Notes: generated by a model from the sequence alone, not told the origin. Numbered from the stretch's first letter, positions 1-5,980 are shown. The stretch is 6,455 nucleotides of DNA from Phycisphaerales bacterium (GCA_030680655.1 JAUXUZ010000133.1:1-6455), one strand, 5' to 3'. Numbers and translations: made by a program.

Positions 1-19
1 CCCCCCCCCCCCCCCCCCC
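1..19. repeat. C homopolymer at window edge
   Basis: Nineteen consecutive C bases open the window, followed by a short CA-rich stretch. No gene or regulatory element explains them. A long poly-C/poly-G run at the very edge of a sequence is typical of a low-quality contig end, for example poly-G from two-colour sequencing chemistry read on the opposite strand. It may be an artefact rather than genomic DNA. Confidence 0.6.
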
Positions 20-43
20 ACACACCCAGACAGCCAACCGCAA

Positions 44-72
44 TGAAAAGCCCCGGCGTCGCGCCGGGGCTT
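44..72 (-). terminator. Rho-independent terminator of the cytochrome gene
   Basis: A perfect 11-bp inverted repeat (48-58 pairing with 62-72, arm AAGCCCCGGCG) closes a 3-nt loop. Read on the minus strand the stem ends in a short T run (CTTTTCATT). It starts 34 bases after the minus-strand stop codon of the cytochrome gene, so it most likely ends that transcript. The short U-tract is partly compensated by the very GC-rich stem. Confidence 0.85.
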
Positions 73-106
73 GCGTGTTCTCAGGCTCTCACACTTCGCG
101 CTGGGC

Positions 107-2110
107 TTACGGGCAAGCGGCGAAATACGCATCGATGTAGGCGATAAAGTCGTTGTTGTTGAGCACACCGTCAGACCCAGCGACGCCGCCCTGGCTGCCG
201 AAATCGGCGAGCGGGCTCTGCGTGAAGAAGAGGTCGATAAAGACGATGAAGTCGTTGTTGTTGAGCAGGCCGTCGGCGCCGAGCAGGCCGCCCTGCTGTC
301 CCAGGTCGGGCTTGCAGGCCCGCGCGAGCGTCGCCGCCGTGTCCATCAGCGTCGGCGTGCTGCGCCCCCACTTCACCCACTGCTCGTGGACGAGGTCGCC
401 CAGCGTCGTCGCGTTGCTGTTGGCGGGTGGCTGAACGAGGTCGCCCGGCAGGATCGGGTTGTCCGCGTTGTCGCGAAGGAACTCGATGTACTCCTTCGTC
501 GAAGTCTGGTGGTAGACGTTGACTTGCGTGCTGGCGGTGCCGGGAGGGATCACGAAGTACGTGTCATCCCAGTACTGGCCGTCGGCGTAGGTCGCCTGCA
601 CGGGCTCCGCCTGCACGGCTGCGAACGCCGCGTTCGAGAACCCGCGTGGCGGGATCCGGTTGTCCTTGAGGATGACGTTGTTGAGCGCGAAGTGGAATCC
701 CTCGCCGGTGGGAAGGCCGCTGAGGATCGACGCGGCGCTGTCGAGCCCCTGCTTCTGCTCGTAGACCTTGGTGTTGCTTGTCGTCAGCGTGCCGGTGGCG
801 CTGTCGTACGCGCCGCGCTCGTTGATCAGGTTGCTCGAGGCGTCAAAGAACTTGACGTTGATCCAGACGCGCCGGCCTTCAGCGTAGCCGGAGGGGAGCT
901 TGTGCCCGGTCTCGTTGATCACGCGGACGCGCAGGTTGTCGCCGATCACTTTCAGTTCGGTGTCGCTCGCCAGTTGGAGCATCGTCACCGCGCGCCCGAT
1001 CGCGGCGTTGATCATGGCCGGGTCCTCAAGGCGAGACTCCTCGGGCGGGTACAGGTCGTTGATCGATTTGAGCACCCACGTGTTTGCGCCAGCGAAATTG
1101 TGCTGCGGCACGTTCGGACGGACCGGTGAACCGAGGAACGGTGCGCAGCCGGTCCCCTGGACGGGCGGCATGTGACAGTCTTGGCACGATGAGTACGCCG
1201 TCATACCGTTGCCGCCATAGCGGCCAACGAAGCCGCCAAGGCCGTCTGGGATCGTCTGCGTGACGGCGCCTGTGGCGAAGGAGCTTGCGGCCCACTCGCT
1301 GTAGAGACGCTCAACCGGGAACATGTCATACTTGTTGCCTGTGGGGTGCTTGCTGTCGAGCGAGCCGAGGGTGTAGGTCACCTGCCCGCCGCCGCTCACC
1401 GACTTGGTATAGGCGGGGTTGCTGACGTCGTGGCACGCAGCGCACACGTCGCTGGTCACGTGGAAGTTCGATTGAAGGAACTCATGGAAGAAGAACTGGC
1501 CAAGGTCGAACGGACCGCGTCGACGGTCGAGGTTGTCGATCACCATGTGCCCGTTGGCCAGGGGGCCTCCCTGGCCGGCCTGAGGCGGACGATCAAACCC
1601 GAGGGCCGCGAGAACATCCTGATCGACGCTGGGGCTGATCCCGGGCTTGTAGTCTGGGTCGACTGCGCGATGGCAGATCGAGCACGAGACACCCTCATAG
1701 TCAAGCGGGTCGAGGCTCGAGCCGTCGGTCGCGGTGGCCCGCCCCTGGAACCAGCCCATCGGGGCGTGGCAGCGGAGACAGAACTCGCCGGCGTTGCCGA
1801 TGTCCTTGTTGGCGATCTGGAACGCCGCCTGGAAGATCGGGTCGCGGTAGGCCTGCGCCATCATCGTGTAGCGCCAGCGTTCGTACGGGGATTGCGACTC
1901 CGTGTAGTCACCGTGGCAGGCGGCGCAGACGTCGGCCTCGCGCAGAAACTCAAAGTCGATCTCATCGGGCGTCGTCGGCTGCGAGCCAAACAAGTAGAGG
2001 TCCTTGCGGGTCGTCGCCACGCGCGGATCGGCGAACGCGCTGCCGGTCATGCTCGCAAGAGCCAGAATACAGACCACCCACCTGATCTCGCTCACCATTC
2101 CGTGCCGCAT
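107..2110 (-). CDS. Secreted pentahaem c-type cytochrome with C-terminal dockerin-like repeats
   Basis: This 667-residue exported protein has five CxxCH haem c attachment motifs: C62/C65-H66, C111/C114-H115, C143/C146-H147, C223/C226-H227 and C309/C312-H313. The start at 2110 is chosen because GGAGG sits 7 bases upstream and it yields a signal peptide (residues 1-27: basic n-region, hydrophobic WVVCILALAS, cleavage after AFA). The reading frame stays open further upstream, but that part has no export signal. After the haem region come a NETGHKLPSG segment (399-408), as seen in multihaem cytochrome families, and a beta-rich section to about 590. Residues 602-667 are two dockerin-like repeats, with C599 and C666 flanking them. 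The likely role is extracytoplasmic electron transfer, with the tail acting in anchoring or assembly. The redox partner or substrate cannot be read from the sequence. I recognise the family type but not a named gene. Confidence 0.9.
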   Translation of the reverse strand: MRHGMVSEIRWVVCILALASMTGSAFADPRVATTRKDLYLFGSQPTTPDEIDFEFLREADVCAACHGDYTESQSPYERWRYTMMAQAYRDPIFQAAFQIANKDIGNAGEFCLRCHAPMGWFQGRATATDGSSLDPLDYEGVSCSICHRAVDPDYKPGISPSVDQDVLAALGFDRPPQAGQGGPLANGHMVIDNLDRRRGPFDLGQFFFHEFLQSNFHVTSDVCAACHDVSNPAYTKSVSGGGQVTYTLGSLDSKHPTGNKYDMFPVERLYSEWAASSFATGAVTQTIPDGLGGFVGRYGGNGMTAYSSCQDCHMPPVQGTGCAPFLGSPVRPNVPQHNFAGANTWVLKSINDLYPPEESRLEDPAMINAAIGRAVTMLQLASDTELKVIGDNLRVRVINETGHKLPSGYAEGRRVWINVKFFDASSNLINERGAYDSATGTLTTSNTKVYEQKQGLDSAASILSGLPTGEGFHFALNNVILKDNRIPPRGFSNAAFAAVQAEPVQATYADGQYWDDTYFVIPPGTASTQVNVYHQTSTKEYIEFLRDNADNPILPGDLVQPPANSNATTLGDLVHEQWVKWGRSTPTLMDTAATLARACKPDLGQQGGLLGADGLLNNNDFIVFIDLFFTQSPLADFGSQGGVAGSDGVLNNNDFIAYIDAYFAACP
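110..307 (-). repeat. Tandem dockerin-like (GC-type) repeats within the cytochrome gene
   Basis: Two repeats with a 102-base (34-residue) period encode residues 602-635 and 636-667. Both follow D-x-G-x-QGG-x-x-G-x-DG-x-L-NNNDFI-x-x-ID-x-(F/Y)F. The D and N residues (D613, N617-N619, D620; D647, N651-N653, D654) resemble a calcium-binding loop followed by a short helix, as in dockerin or EF-hand-like repeats. The DNA is nearly identical over the NNNDF core (143-173 against 245-275), which suggests a recent internal duplication or strong constraint. From memory, such paired repeats ending in Cys-Pro are common on secreted proteins of Phycisphaerae. The anchoring role is inference. Confidence 0.75.
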
Positions 2111-2117
2111 GCGAATA

Positions 2118-2122
2118 CCTCC
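2118..2122 (-). promoter_or_regulatory. Shine-Dalgarno site fixing the cytochrome start
   Basis: GGAGG on the minus strand lies 7 bases before the ATG at 2110. It selects this ATG over the in-frame ATG four codons later and over the longer open frame upstream, and it agrees with the signal peptide. I could not find a good promoter within the 70 bases upstream: a TTGACC at 2181-2176 has no acceptable -10 box at the right distance. Confidence 0.75.
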
Positions 2123-2179
2123 GAGTAGCCCGCGTGGACGAACAGGCGACTGCCGATGCTGCAGCCTGCTCTGCCGGTC

Positions 2180-2209
2180 AAAAGAGACCGTCCGCCGAAC
2201 GGCGGTACG
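2180..2209 (-). terminator. Intergenic hairpin plus U-tract between mqnD and the cytochrome gene
   Basis: Arms 2192-2197 (CCGCCG) and 2200-2205 (CGGCGG) pair perfectly around AA. Three more pairs form between 2189-2191 and 2207-2209 across one bulged base. On the minus strand the stem is followed after one base by TCTCTTTT (2187-2180). This is intrinsic-terminator architecture, 134 bases past the mqnD stop and 70 bases before the cytochrome ATG. It could fully end the purF-mqnD transcript or act as a partial terminator in the cytochrome leader. Confidence 0.55.
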
Positions 2210-2342
2210 CACCCATCTATTCGTACAGATACCGCCCGGGTTCCAGTTTGCGTCTGCCAACCACGGTGAATTGGACTGGATTGAGGTAGAACACTGCCCG
2301 AATCGACCGTCGCAGGCGCGGCCGGAGGCCGTACGTCGCGGG

Positions 2343-3296
2343 TTACGGGACCAGCATCTCAACCGGCCCTGGATCGGGCAAAAGCCCGATGTCGGCGCCG
2401 CGCCGTAGCAGGAGTTGAACGGCTTCGATCCCCTCGCCTCCGGCGTCAACCGTCCAGCGGTTAACGTACATGTCGATGTACCGGGTAAGCGCCGCGTGCG
2501 TCTTGAGCGGGCTGAACGTCATCGAATACGCGAGCGATTCGTCGCGGTTGGCGAGCGCGTAGTCGATGCTCGCTTTCAACGATCCGACCACGCGCTTGAG
2601 GGTACCTGGTCCGAAGCGATCTTCCAGTCGCCGGTTCACCGCGTTCGCGCCCAGCGGGAGCGGGAGCCCCGTCTGCTCCTTCCACCAGGCGCCCATATCA
2701 GCCACAAGCGCGAGTCCGCGATCGCCAAAGAGCAGTTGCCCTTCGTGGATGACGAGCCCAGCGTCTACGCGGCCGCCATGCACCTCGTCGATGATCTTGT
2801 CAAAGGGCAGCTCGACAGGTTCAAAGCCGTCGCGCCCCAGCAGCACGCTGAGCACAAGGAACGCGGTGGTGTGCCGGCCCGGCACGGCGATGCGCAACCG
2901 CCGTCGCCGTGCTTCTGCCAGCGACATGCCCTCCTTGGATGCACGGGCCACCAGCTTCGGACCGTACCCGTCGCCGAACGACGACCCGCACGACGTAATG
3001 ACGTACGAGCCGGCGCAGTGCGCGTATGCCGCGTAGGAGATCGCGGTGATGTCCAGGTCGGCGGTTGTCACTGCGCGGAGGTTCAGCTGCTGGATGTCAG
3101 CGGGCAAGGCTCGATAGCCGAACGGACCGGTGTCGATCGCAGGCGGCTCGAGCGTGCGTTCCGGGTTCCCCGCGTCCACTTTGCCGGTGAGGGGCCACCA
3201 CATGAACACATCGTCGGCGTCGGCCGAATGCGCGAGGGTGAGGGCCGGCTTTGGCCGGTCTTGCCGCCGGTGGGATGGGGTGCCTTCGTCGCTCAA
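2343..3296 (-). CDS. mqnD: 1,4-dihydroxy-6-naphthoate synthase (futalosine-pathway menaquinone synthesis)
   Basis: MqnD converts cyclic dehypoxanthinyl futalosine to 1,4-dihydroxy-6-naphthoate in the cytoplasmic futalosine route to menaquinone. The 317-residue product has the MqnA/MqnD periplasmic-binding-protein-like fold signatures. These are LTLAHSADADDVFMWWPL (19-36, the usual family opening), the SYAAYAHCAGSYVI segment followed by the glycine/serine-rich SCGSSFGDGYGP (102-113), VPGRHTTAF (138-146), and GLVIHEG (180-186) with H184 at the position of the catalytic histidine. MGAWWKEQTGLPLPLG (201-216) is typical of MqnD rather than MqnA. It is somewhat longer than usual, with a 20-residue tail before the fold and extra residues around 45-68. 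The start is TTG at 3296, sharing TTGA with the purF stop, and no strong Shine-Dalgarno is visible, so it probably depends on coupling to purF. No other in-frame start precedes the conserved opening. Confidence 0.9.
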   Translation of the reverse strand: MSDEGTPSHRRQDRPKPALTLAHSADADDVFMWWPLTGKVDAGNPERTLEPPAIDTGPFGYRALPADIQQLNLRAVTTADLDITAISYAAYAHCAGSYVITSCGSSFGDGYGPKLVARASKEGMSLAEARRRRLRIAVPGRHTTAFLVLSVLLGRDGFEPVELPFDKIIDEVHGGRVDAGLVIHEGQLLFGDRGLALVADMGAWWKEQTGLPLPLGANAVNRRLEDRFGPGTLKRVVGSLKASIDYALANRDESLAYSMTFSPLKTHAALTRYIDMYVNRWTVDAGGEGIEAVQLLLRRGADIGLLPDPGPVEMLVP

Positions 3297-4783
3297 GTGA
3301 ACATCTTCAACTGGCGGGTACCAACCTCGTCGGTCGTCGGGTGCTCAACGTCGATGCGGTAGTCGCCGTCGTAGCAGGCGGTGCAGTAGTGCCTCGACGC
3401 CATGTGCACGCACGAGAGCATCCCCTCCTGGGACAGATAGGCCAGCGAGTCGACCCCGAGGAACTGGCGGATCTGCTCGACGCTCTTGCCGGCCGCGATG
3501 AGCTGGTCGCGCGTCGCGAAGTCAACGCCGAAGAAGCAGGGGTGGCGGATCGGAGGGCAGCTGATCCGCAGGTGGATCTCCCTGGCACCGGCCGCGCGGA
3601 TCTGGTCAACCTTGGCCTTGGTCGTCGTCCCGCGGACGATCGAATCGTCGACGATGATCAACCGCTTGCCCTTGACAATCTCACCGATCACGTTGAGCTT
3701 GAGGCGCACCGCGTTGAGCCGCTGCTGCTGCGTCGGCTTGATGAACGTGCGCCCCACGTAGCGGTTGGGCACGATCCCCTCGCGGTAAGGGATGCCGCTC
3801 GACCGCGCATAGCCTAGCGCGGCCGAGCGCCCGGAGTCGGGCATCGGCACGACGCAGTCGGCCTCGACCGGGCTCTCTTTCGCGAGCCGCTCGCCCATCG
3901 CCTCGCGCGTCACCTGCACGTTCTGGCCGAACACCACCGAGCTCGGGCTGGCAAAGTAGACATGCTCGAACACGCACTGGGCGAGGTTCTCGGCCGGCTC
4001 TGCAAAGCGGCGTGACTCGATGCCGCGGTCGCTGAGCGTGACGATCTCGCCGGGCTCAACCTCGCGCACGAACACGGCGTTGACGCAGTCGAGCGCCACC
4101 GTCTCGCTCGCCACCACCGGCGATCCGTCGGGCATCGTGCCGATCACCAGCGGACGCCACCCCCACGGGTCGCGTGCGGCCTCGATGCGGTCGGGGAACA
4201 GCATCAGCAGGCTGAACGCGCCCTGCAGATGACGGAGCGTGGCTGCGACGGGATCAGAGCTGCCCTGCTGCTCCGGGCTCGCCAGCAGGTGCACGATGAC
4301 CTCGGTATCGCTTGTCGTGTGGAACAGGTGCCCCAGCCGCTCAAAGTAGCGCTTGAGCGCATCGGCGTTGACGAGGTTTCCGTTGTGGGCCACCGCCACC
4401 TGGCCGCCGACGTACTGCTCCAGCAGCGGCTGCGAGTTGCACGCGGCCGAACCGCCCGCGGTCGAATAGCGGTTGTGCCCGATCGCGCCACTGGTCGCTC
4501 GTTTGTTCAGCTTCGCGAGCGTTTCCTCGCTGAACACCTCGGCGACAAGCCCCAAGTCGGTGTGCGCAACAAGCTTGCTGCCGTCGCTGACGGCGATCCC
4601 CGCCGCCTCCTGGCCCCGGTGCTGCTGCGCATAGAGGCCGTAGTACGTGACCGTCGCGGCTTGCTCGCCACCCCACACGCCAAAGACTCCGCACTTCTCT
4701 TTCTTCTCCCCCATCAGGCCGCCCAGCATGGAGCCGCGCTGTTGAAGCACGGGGAGGGCGATGGACGGGCGACGGCTCGTCAT
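3293..4783 (-). CDS. purF: Amidophosphoribosyltransferase (glutamine PRPP amidotransferase)
   Basis: PurF makes 5-phosphoribosylamine from PRPP and glutamine, the first committed step of purine synthesis. The N-terminal Ntn-hydrolase glutaminase domain begins at C31 (CGVFGVWGG), the nucleophile exposed by propeptide removal. It is followed by QQHRGQEAAGI (53-63), HNRYST (103-108), AHNGNL (132-137) and TSDTE (157-161). The phosphoribosyltransferase domain carries the PRPP loop IIVDDSIVRGTTT (376-388). C270, C416, C467 and C470 match the four [4Fe-4S] ligands of Bacillus subtilis-type PurF. The usual length is about 470-505 residues. The start is uncertain. ATG 4783 gives a long 30-residue propeptide and has no Shine-Dalgarno. 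In-frame ATGs at 4729 and 4714 would leave 12- or 7-residue propeptides, nearer the B. subtilis form. It is the first gene of the minus-strand block and overlaps mqnD. Confidence 0.97.
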   Translation of the reverse strand: MTSRRPSIALPVLQQRGSMLGGLMGEKKEKCGVFGVWGGEQAATVTYYGLYAQQHRGQEAAGIAVSDGSKLVAHTDLGLVAEVFSEETLAKLNKRATSGAIGHNRYSTAGGSAACNSQPLLEQYVGGQVAVAHNGNLVNADALKRYFERLGHLFHTTSDTEVIVHLLASPEQQGSSDPVAATLRHLQGAFSLLMLFPDRIEAARDPWGWRPLVIGTMPDGSPVVASETVALDCVNAVFVREVEPGEIVTLSDRGIESRRFAEPAENLAQCVFEHVYFASPSSVVFGQNVQVTREAMGERLAKESPVEADCVVPMPDSGRSAALGYARSSGIPYREGIVPNRYVGRTFIKPTQQQRLNAVRLKLNVIGEIVKGKRLIIVDDSIVRGTTTKAKVDQIRAAGAREIHLRISCPPIRHPCFFGVDFATRDQLIAAGKSVEQIRQFLGVDSLAYLSQEGMLSCVHMASRHYCTACYDGDYRIDVEHPTTDEVGTRQLKMFT

Positions 4784-4788
4784 GGCTC

Positions 4789-4818
4789 AGTGTAGCGTGA
4801 GCCAGCGGACACACTCAA
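4789..4818 (-). promoter_or_regulatory. Candidate sigma-70-type promoter of purF
   Basis: On the minus strand TTGAGT (4818-4813) and TACACT (4794-4789) are separated by 18 bases, each matching four of six consensus positions. The implied transcription start falls at about 4783-4782, right on the first ATG of the purF frame. If the promoter is real, that ATG is either leaderless or not used, and translation would begin at 4729 or 4714. Confidence 0.45.
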
Positions 4819-5195
4819 GCGAATTGTGCGGCGACGTGCTGATCGTGCAGCGCGAGCTCGCTCGCGCGGACCGGCGGCTCAGCAGCGCGAGCGCTGATCA
4901 GTTTCAAAGCGCGCCGGCACACTCTGAGTGCGCAGCGAGCGGGGGAGCACTGCCGGTGTCGCAGCCGTCCGCTGCCACCGACTGTCGATCACATCTGTGA
5001 CGGCGCCTTCTGCGGATGAACGCCGAATGATCCGCCAAGGCTGATCGTCACTGCGCCATCGGTGTGCAACGCACCGGCGATGTGCCAGCAATTCGCGTGC
5101 AGCGGGCCAATCCACCTGGTCCTCCTGCCCTCCGACCGCCAACCGCAGGGGGTGACCCAATGCCGAACGGGAACCAATCGCACCGGTCGGTTGGC
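4819..5195. other. Divergent intergenic region without a convincing gene
   Basis: This stretch separates purF from rpsD. No open frame here resembles a known protein or shows the strong third-position GC bias of the flanking genes. It is rich in dyads: CGCGAG/CTCGCG (4851-4866), CAGCGC/GCGCTG (4883-4896), the 8-bp palindrome CTGATCAG (4894-4901), TCACA-TC-TGTGA (4989-5000), GCGGAT/ATCCGC (5012-5035), GGTGTG/CGCACC (5060-5074, one G-U pair) and CCAATCG/CGGTTGG (5174-5194, one G-U pair), which ends one base before the candidate rpsD -35 box. Some may be regulator sites for the divergent genes, but none matches an operator I recognise, and many short dyads are expected by chance in GC-rich DNA. 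No tRNA or riboswitch pattern was seen. Confidence 0.6.
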
Positions 5196-5224
5196 TTGAC
5201 CGGGCCCGTTGGACGTGCTTTCAT
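5196..5224 (+). promoter_or_regulatory. Candidate sigma-70-type promoter of rpsD
   Basis: TTGACC (5196-5201, five of six consensus positions) and TTTCAT (5219-5224, four of six) are spaced by 17 bases, the optimal distance. The implied start near 5231 gives a leader of about 140 nt that contains all four hairpins upstream of rpsD. A 7-bp dyad (5174-5194) lies directly upstream and could be a regulator site. Confidence 0.5.
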
Positions 5225-5230
5225 ACGCCC

Positions 5231-5372
5231 CACTTTCGGGCAAATCGTTTGCCCGGGTCACCAGGGTCCAGCCGTAGTCGCGGCTTTGGGATCAGGCCGA
5301 TCGCTCAGGCGATCACGTTCCGGGGCTCCGCGGTTTTCCACGGAGCCCGGCTGGAACGACGGAGGTTCGGAT
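5231..5372 (+). promoter_or_regulatory. Structured rpsD mRNA leader with four tandem hairpins, candidate S4 autoregulatory element
   Basis: The predicted leader holds four stem-loops in a row. The first is CGGGCAAA/TTTGCCCG, 8 bp perfect with a 3-nt loop (5237-5255). The second is AGCCG/CGGCT with an outer CC/GG (5268-5289). The third is GATCGC/GCGATC, 6 bp perfect with a tetraloop (5299-5314). The fourth is a long stem of CGTTCC/GGAACG plus GGGCTCCG/CGGAGCCC around a 10-nt loop (5316-5358). The Shine-Dalgarno GGAGG (5361-5365) follows two bases later. CTCCG (5326-5330) can pair either with CGGAG in its own stem (5341-5345) or with CGGAG at the Shine-Dalgarno site (5360-5364), so masking of the ribosome site by refolding is possible. 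S4 is known to repress its own mRNA in other bacteria. I see no match to the known S4 leader types, so the regulator is inference. Confidence 0.5.
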
Positions 5373-5972
5373 ATGGCTCGTTACACAGGTCCCAAGGTCA
5401 AGCTCTCACGTCGCGTAGGTGTGCCGATCGCCGACAGCCCCAAGCACACTTCCAAGCGTGAGCTGATCTACCCCGGCATGCACGGCCTGCGCTCGCGCCG
5501 CCTGCGCGATTACGGCCTGCGTCTGAACGAGAAGCAGAAGGTGCGTTTCCACTACTGCGTGCTCGAGAAGCAGTTCCGCCGCTACATCGGCATGGCCGAG
5601 CACATGAAGGGCAACACCGGCGAGGTGCTCCTCCGCCTGCTCGAGACGCGCCTCGACAACGTCGTCCGCCGCGCCGGCTGGGTCCGCACCATCTGGGCCG
5701 CGCGTCAGCTCGTGGCCCACGGGCACGTGCTTCTCAACGGCCGCAAGACCGACCGCCCCTCGGCCGCGATCAAGCCGGGTGATGTGATCACGCTCAAGCC
5801 GGGCATCCAGAAGCTCGTCCGCGAGAACATGGAGTCCATCGGCGGGCACGAGGTCCCGCAGTGGATCGACTCGAACCCCGGTGAGTTGACCCTCAAAATC
5901 GTCGCCGTCCCCACCAGCGACCAGATCCCCTTCGACATCAACCCGAACCTGATCGTCGAGTTCTACCGCTAA
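5373..5972 (+). CDS. rpsD: Small ribosomal subunit protein S4
   Basis: S4 is a primary 16S rRNA-binding protein that starts 30S assembly and helps control decoding fidelity. The 199-residue product is of normal length. It opens with MARYTGPKVKLSRR. The S4 RNA-binding domain (about 92-155) includes RLDNVVRRAGWVRTIWAARQ and the LVAHGHVLLNGRK loop (113-125), then KPGDVI. It ends IVEFYR, as S4 proteins do. The N-terminus lacks the four zinc-binding cysteines of C+ S4, and the only cysteine is C62, so it is the C-minus form. The ATG is preceded by GGAGG with 7-base spacing. The frame is open upstream to 5064, but those residues match no S4 sequence. rpsM, rpsK and rpoA are not beside it, so it lies outside the alpha-operon arrangement. 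Hairpins on both sides suggest a monocistronic mRNA. Confidence 0.98.
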   Translation: MARYTGPKVKLSRRVGVPIADSPKHTSKRELIYPGMHGLRSRRLRDYGLRLNEKQKVRFHYCVLEKQFRRYIGMAEHMKGNTGEVLLRLLETRLDNVVRRAGWVRTIWAARQLVAHGHVLLNGRKTDRPSAAIKPGDVITLKPGIQKLVRENMESIGGHEVPQWIDSNPGELTLKIVAVPTSDQIPFDINPNLIVEFYR

Positions 5973-5980
5973 ACACCGCT

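Noticed and set aside
71..1129. Long plus-strand frame (352 codons) opposite the cytochrome gene
   Set aside because: It is an antisense shadow of a high-GC gene: Val/Arg/Leu-rich, no recognisable domain, and it runs across the terminator. The opposite strand encodes CxxCH motifs and a signal peptide.
1346..2128. Plus-strand frame of 260 codons
   Set aside because: It is antisense to the N-terminal half of the cytochrome, with low-complexity composition and no family features.
2176..2181. TTGACC (minus strand) as a -35 box for the cytochrome gene
   Set aside because: At 16-18 base spacing the only -10 candidates (such as CATCGG) match two or fewer important positions.
2111..2449. N-terminal extension of the cytochrome frame to 2449
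   Set aside because: The extension overlaps the mqnD 3' end, would bury the signal peptide and ignores the GGAGG placed correctly for the ATG at 2110.
2415..3362. Plus-strand frame of 315 codons opposite mqnD
   Set aside because: mqnD on the minus strand has clear family motifs, whereas this frame has none and spans the mqnD-purF junction.
4989..5261. Minus-strand frames of 61 and 90 codons in the intergenic region
   Set aside because: They have no ribosome site at the start, no recognisable family and mixed codon use, and they run antisense through the rpsD promoter and leader.
5064..5372. In-frame upstream extension of rpsD, including an ATG at 5160
   Set aside because: The residues match no S4 sequence, the frame would cross the candidate promoter and leader hairpins, and the ATG at 5373 has an ideal Shine-Dalgarno and the standard MARYTGP start.
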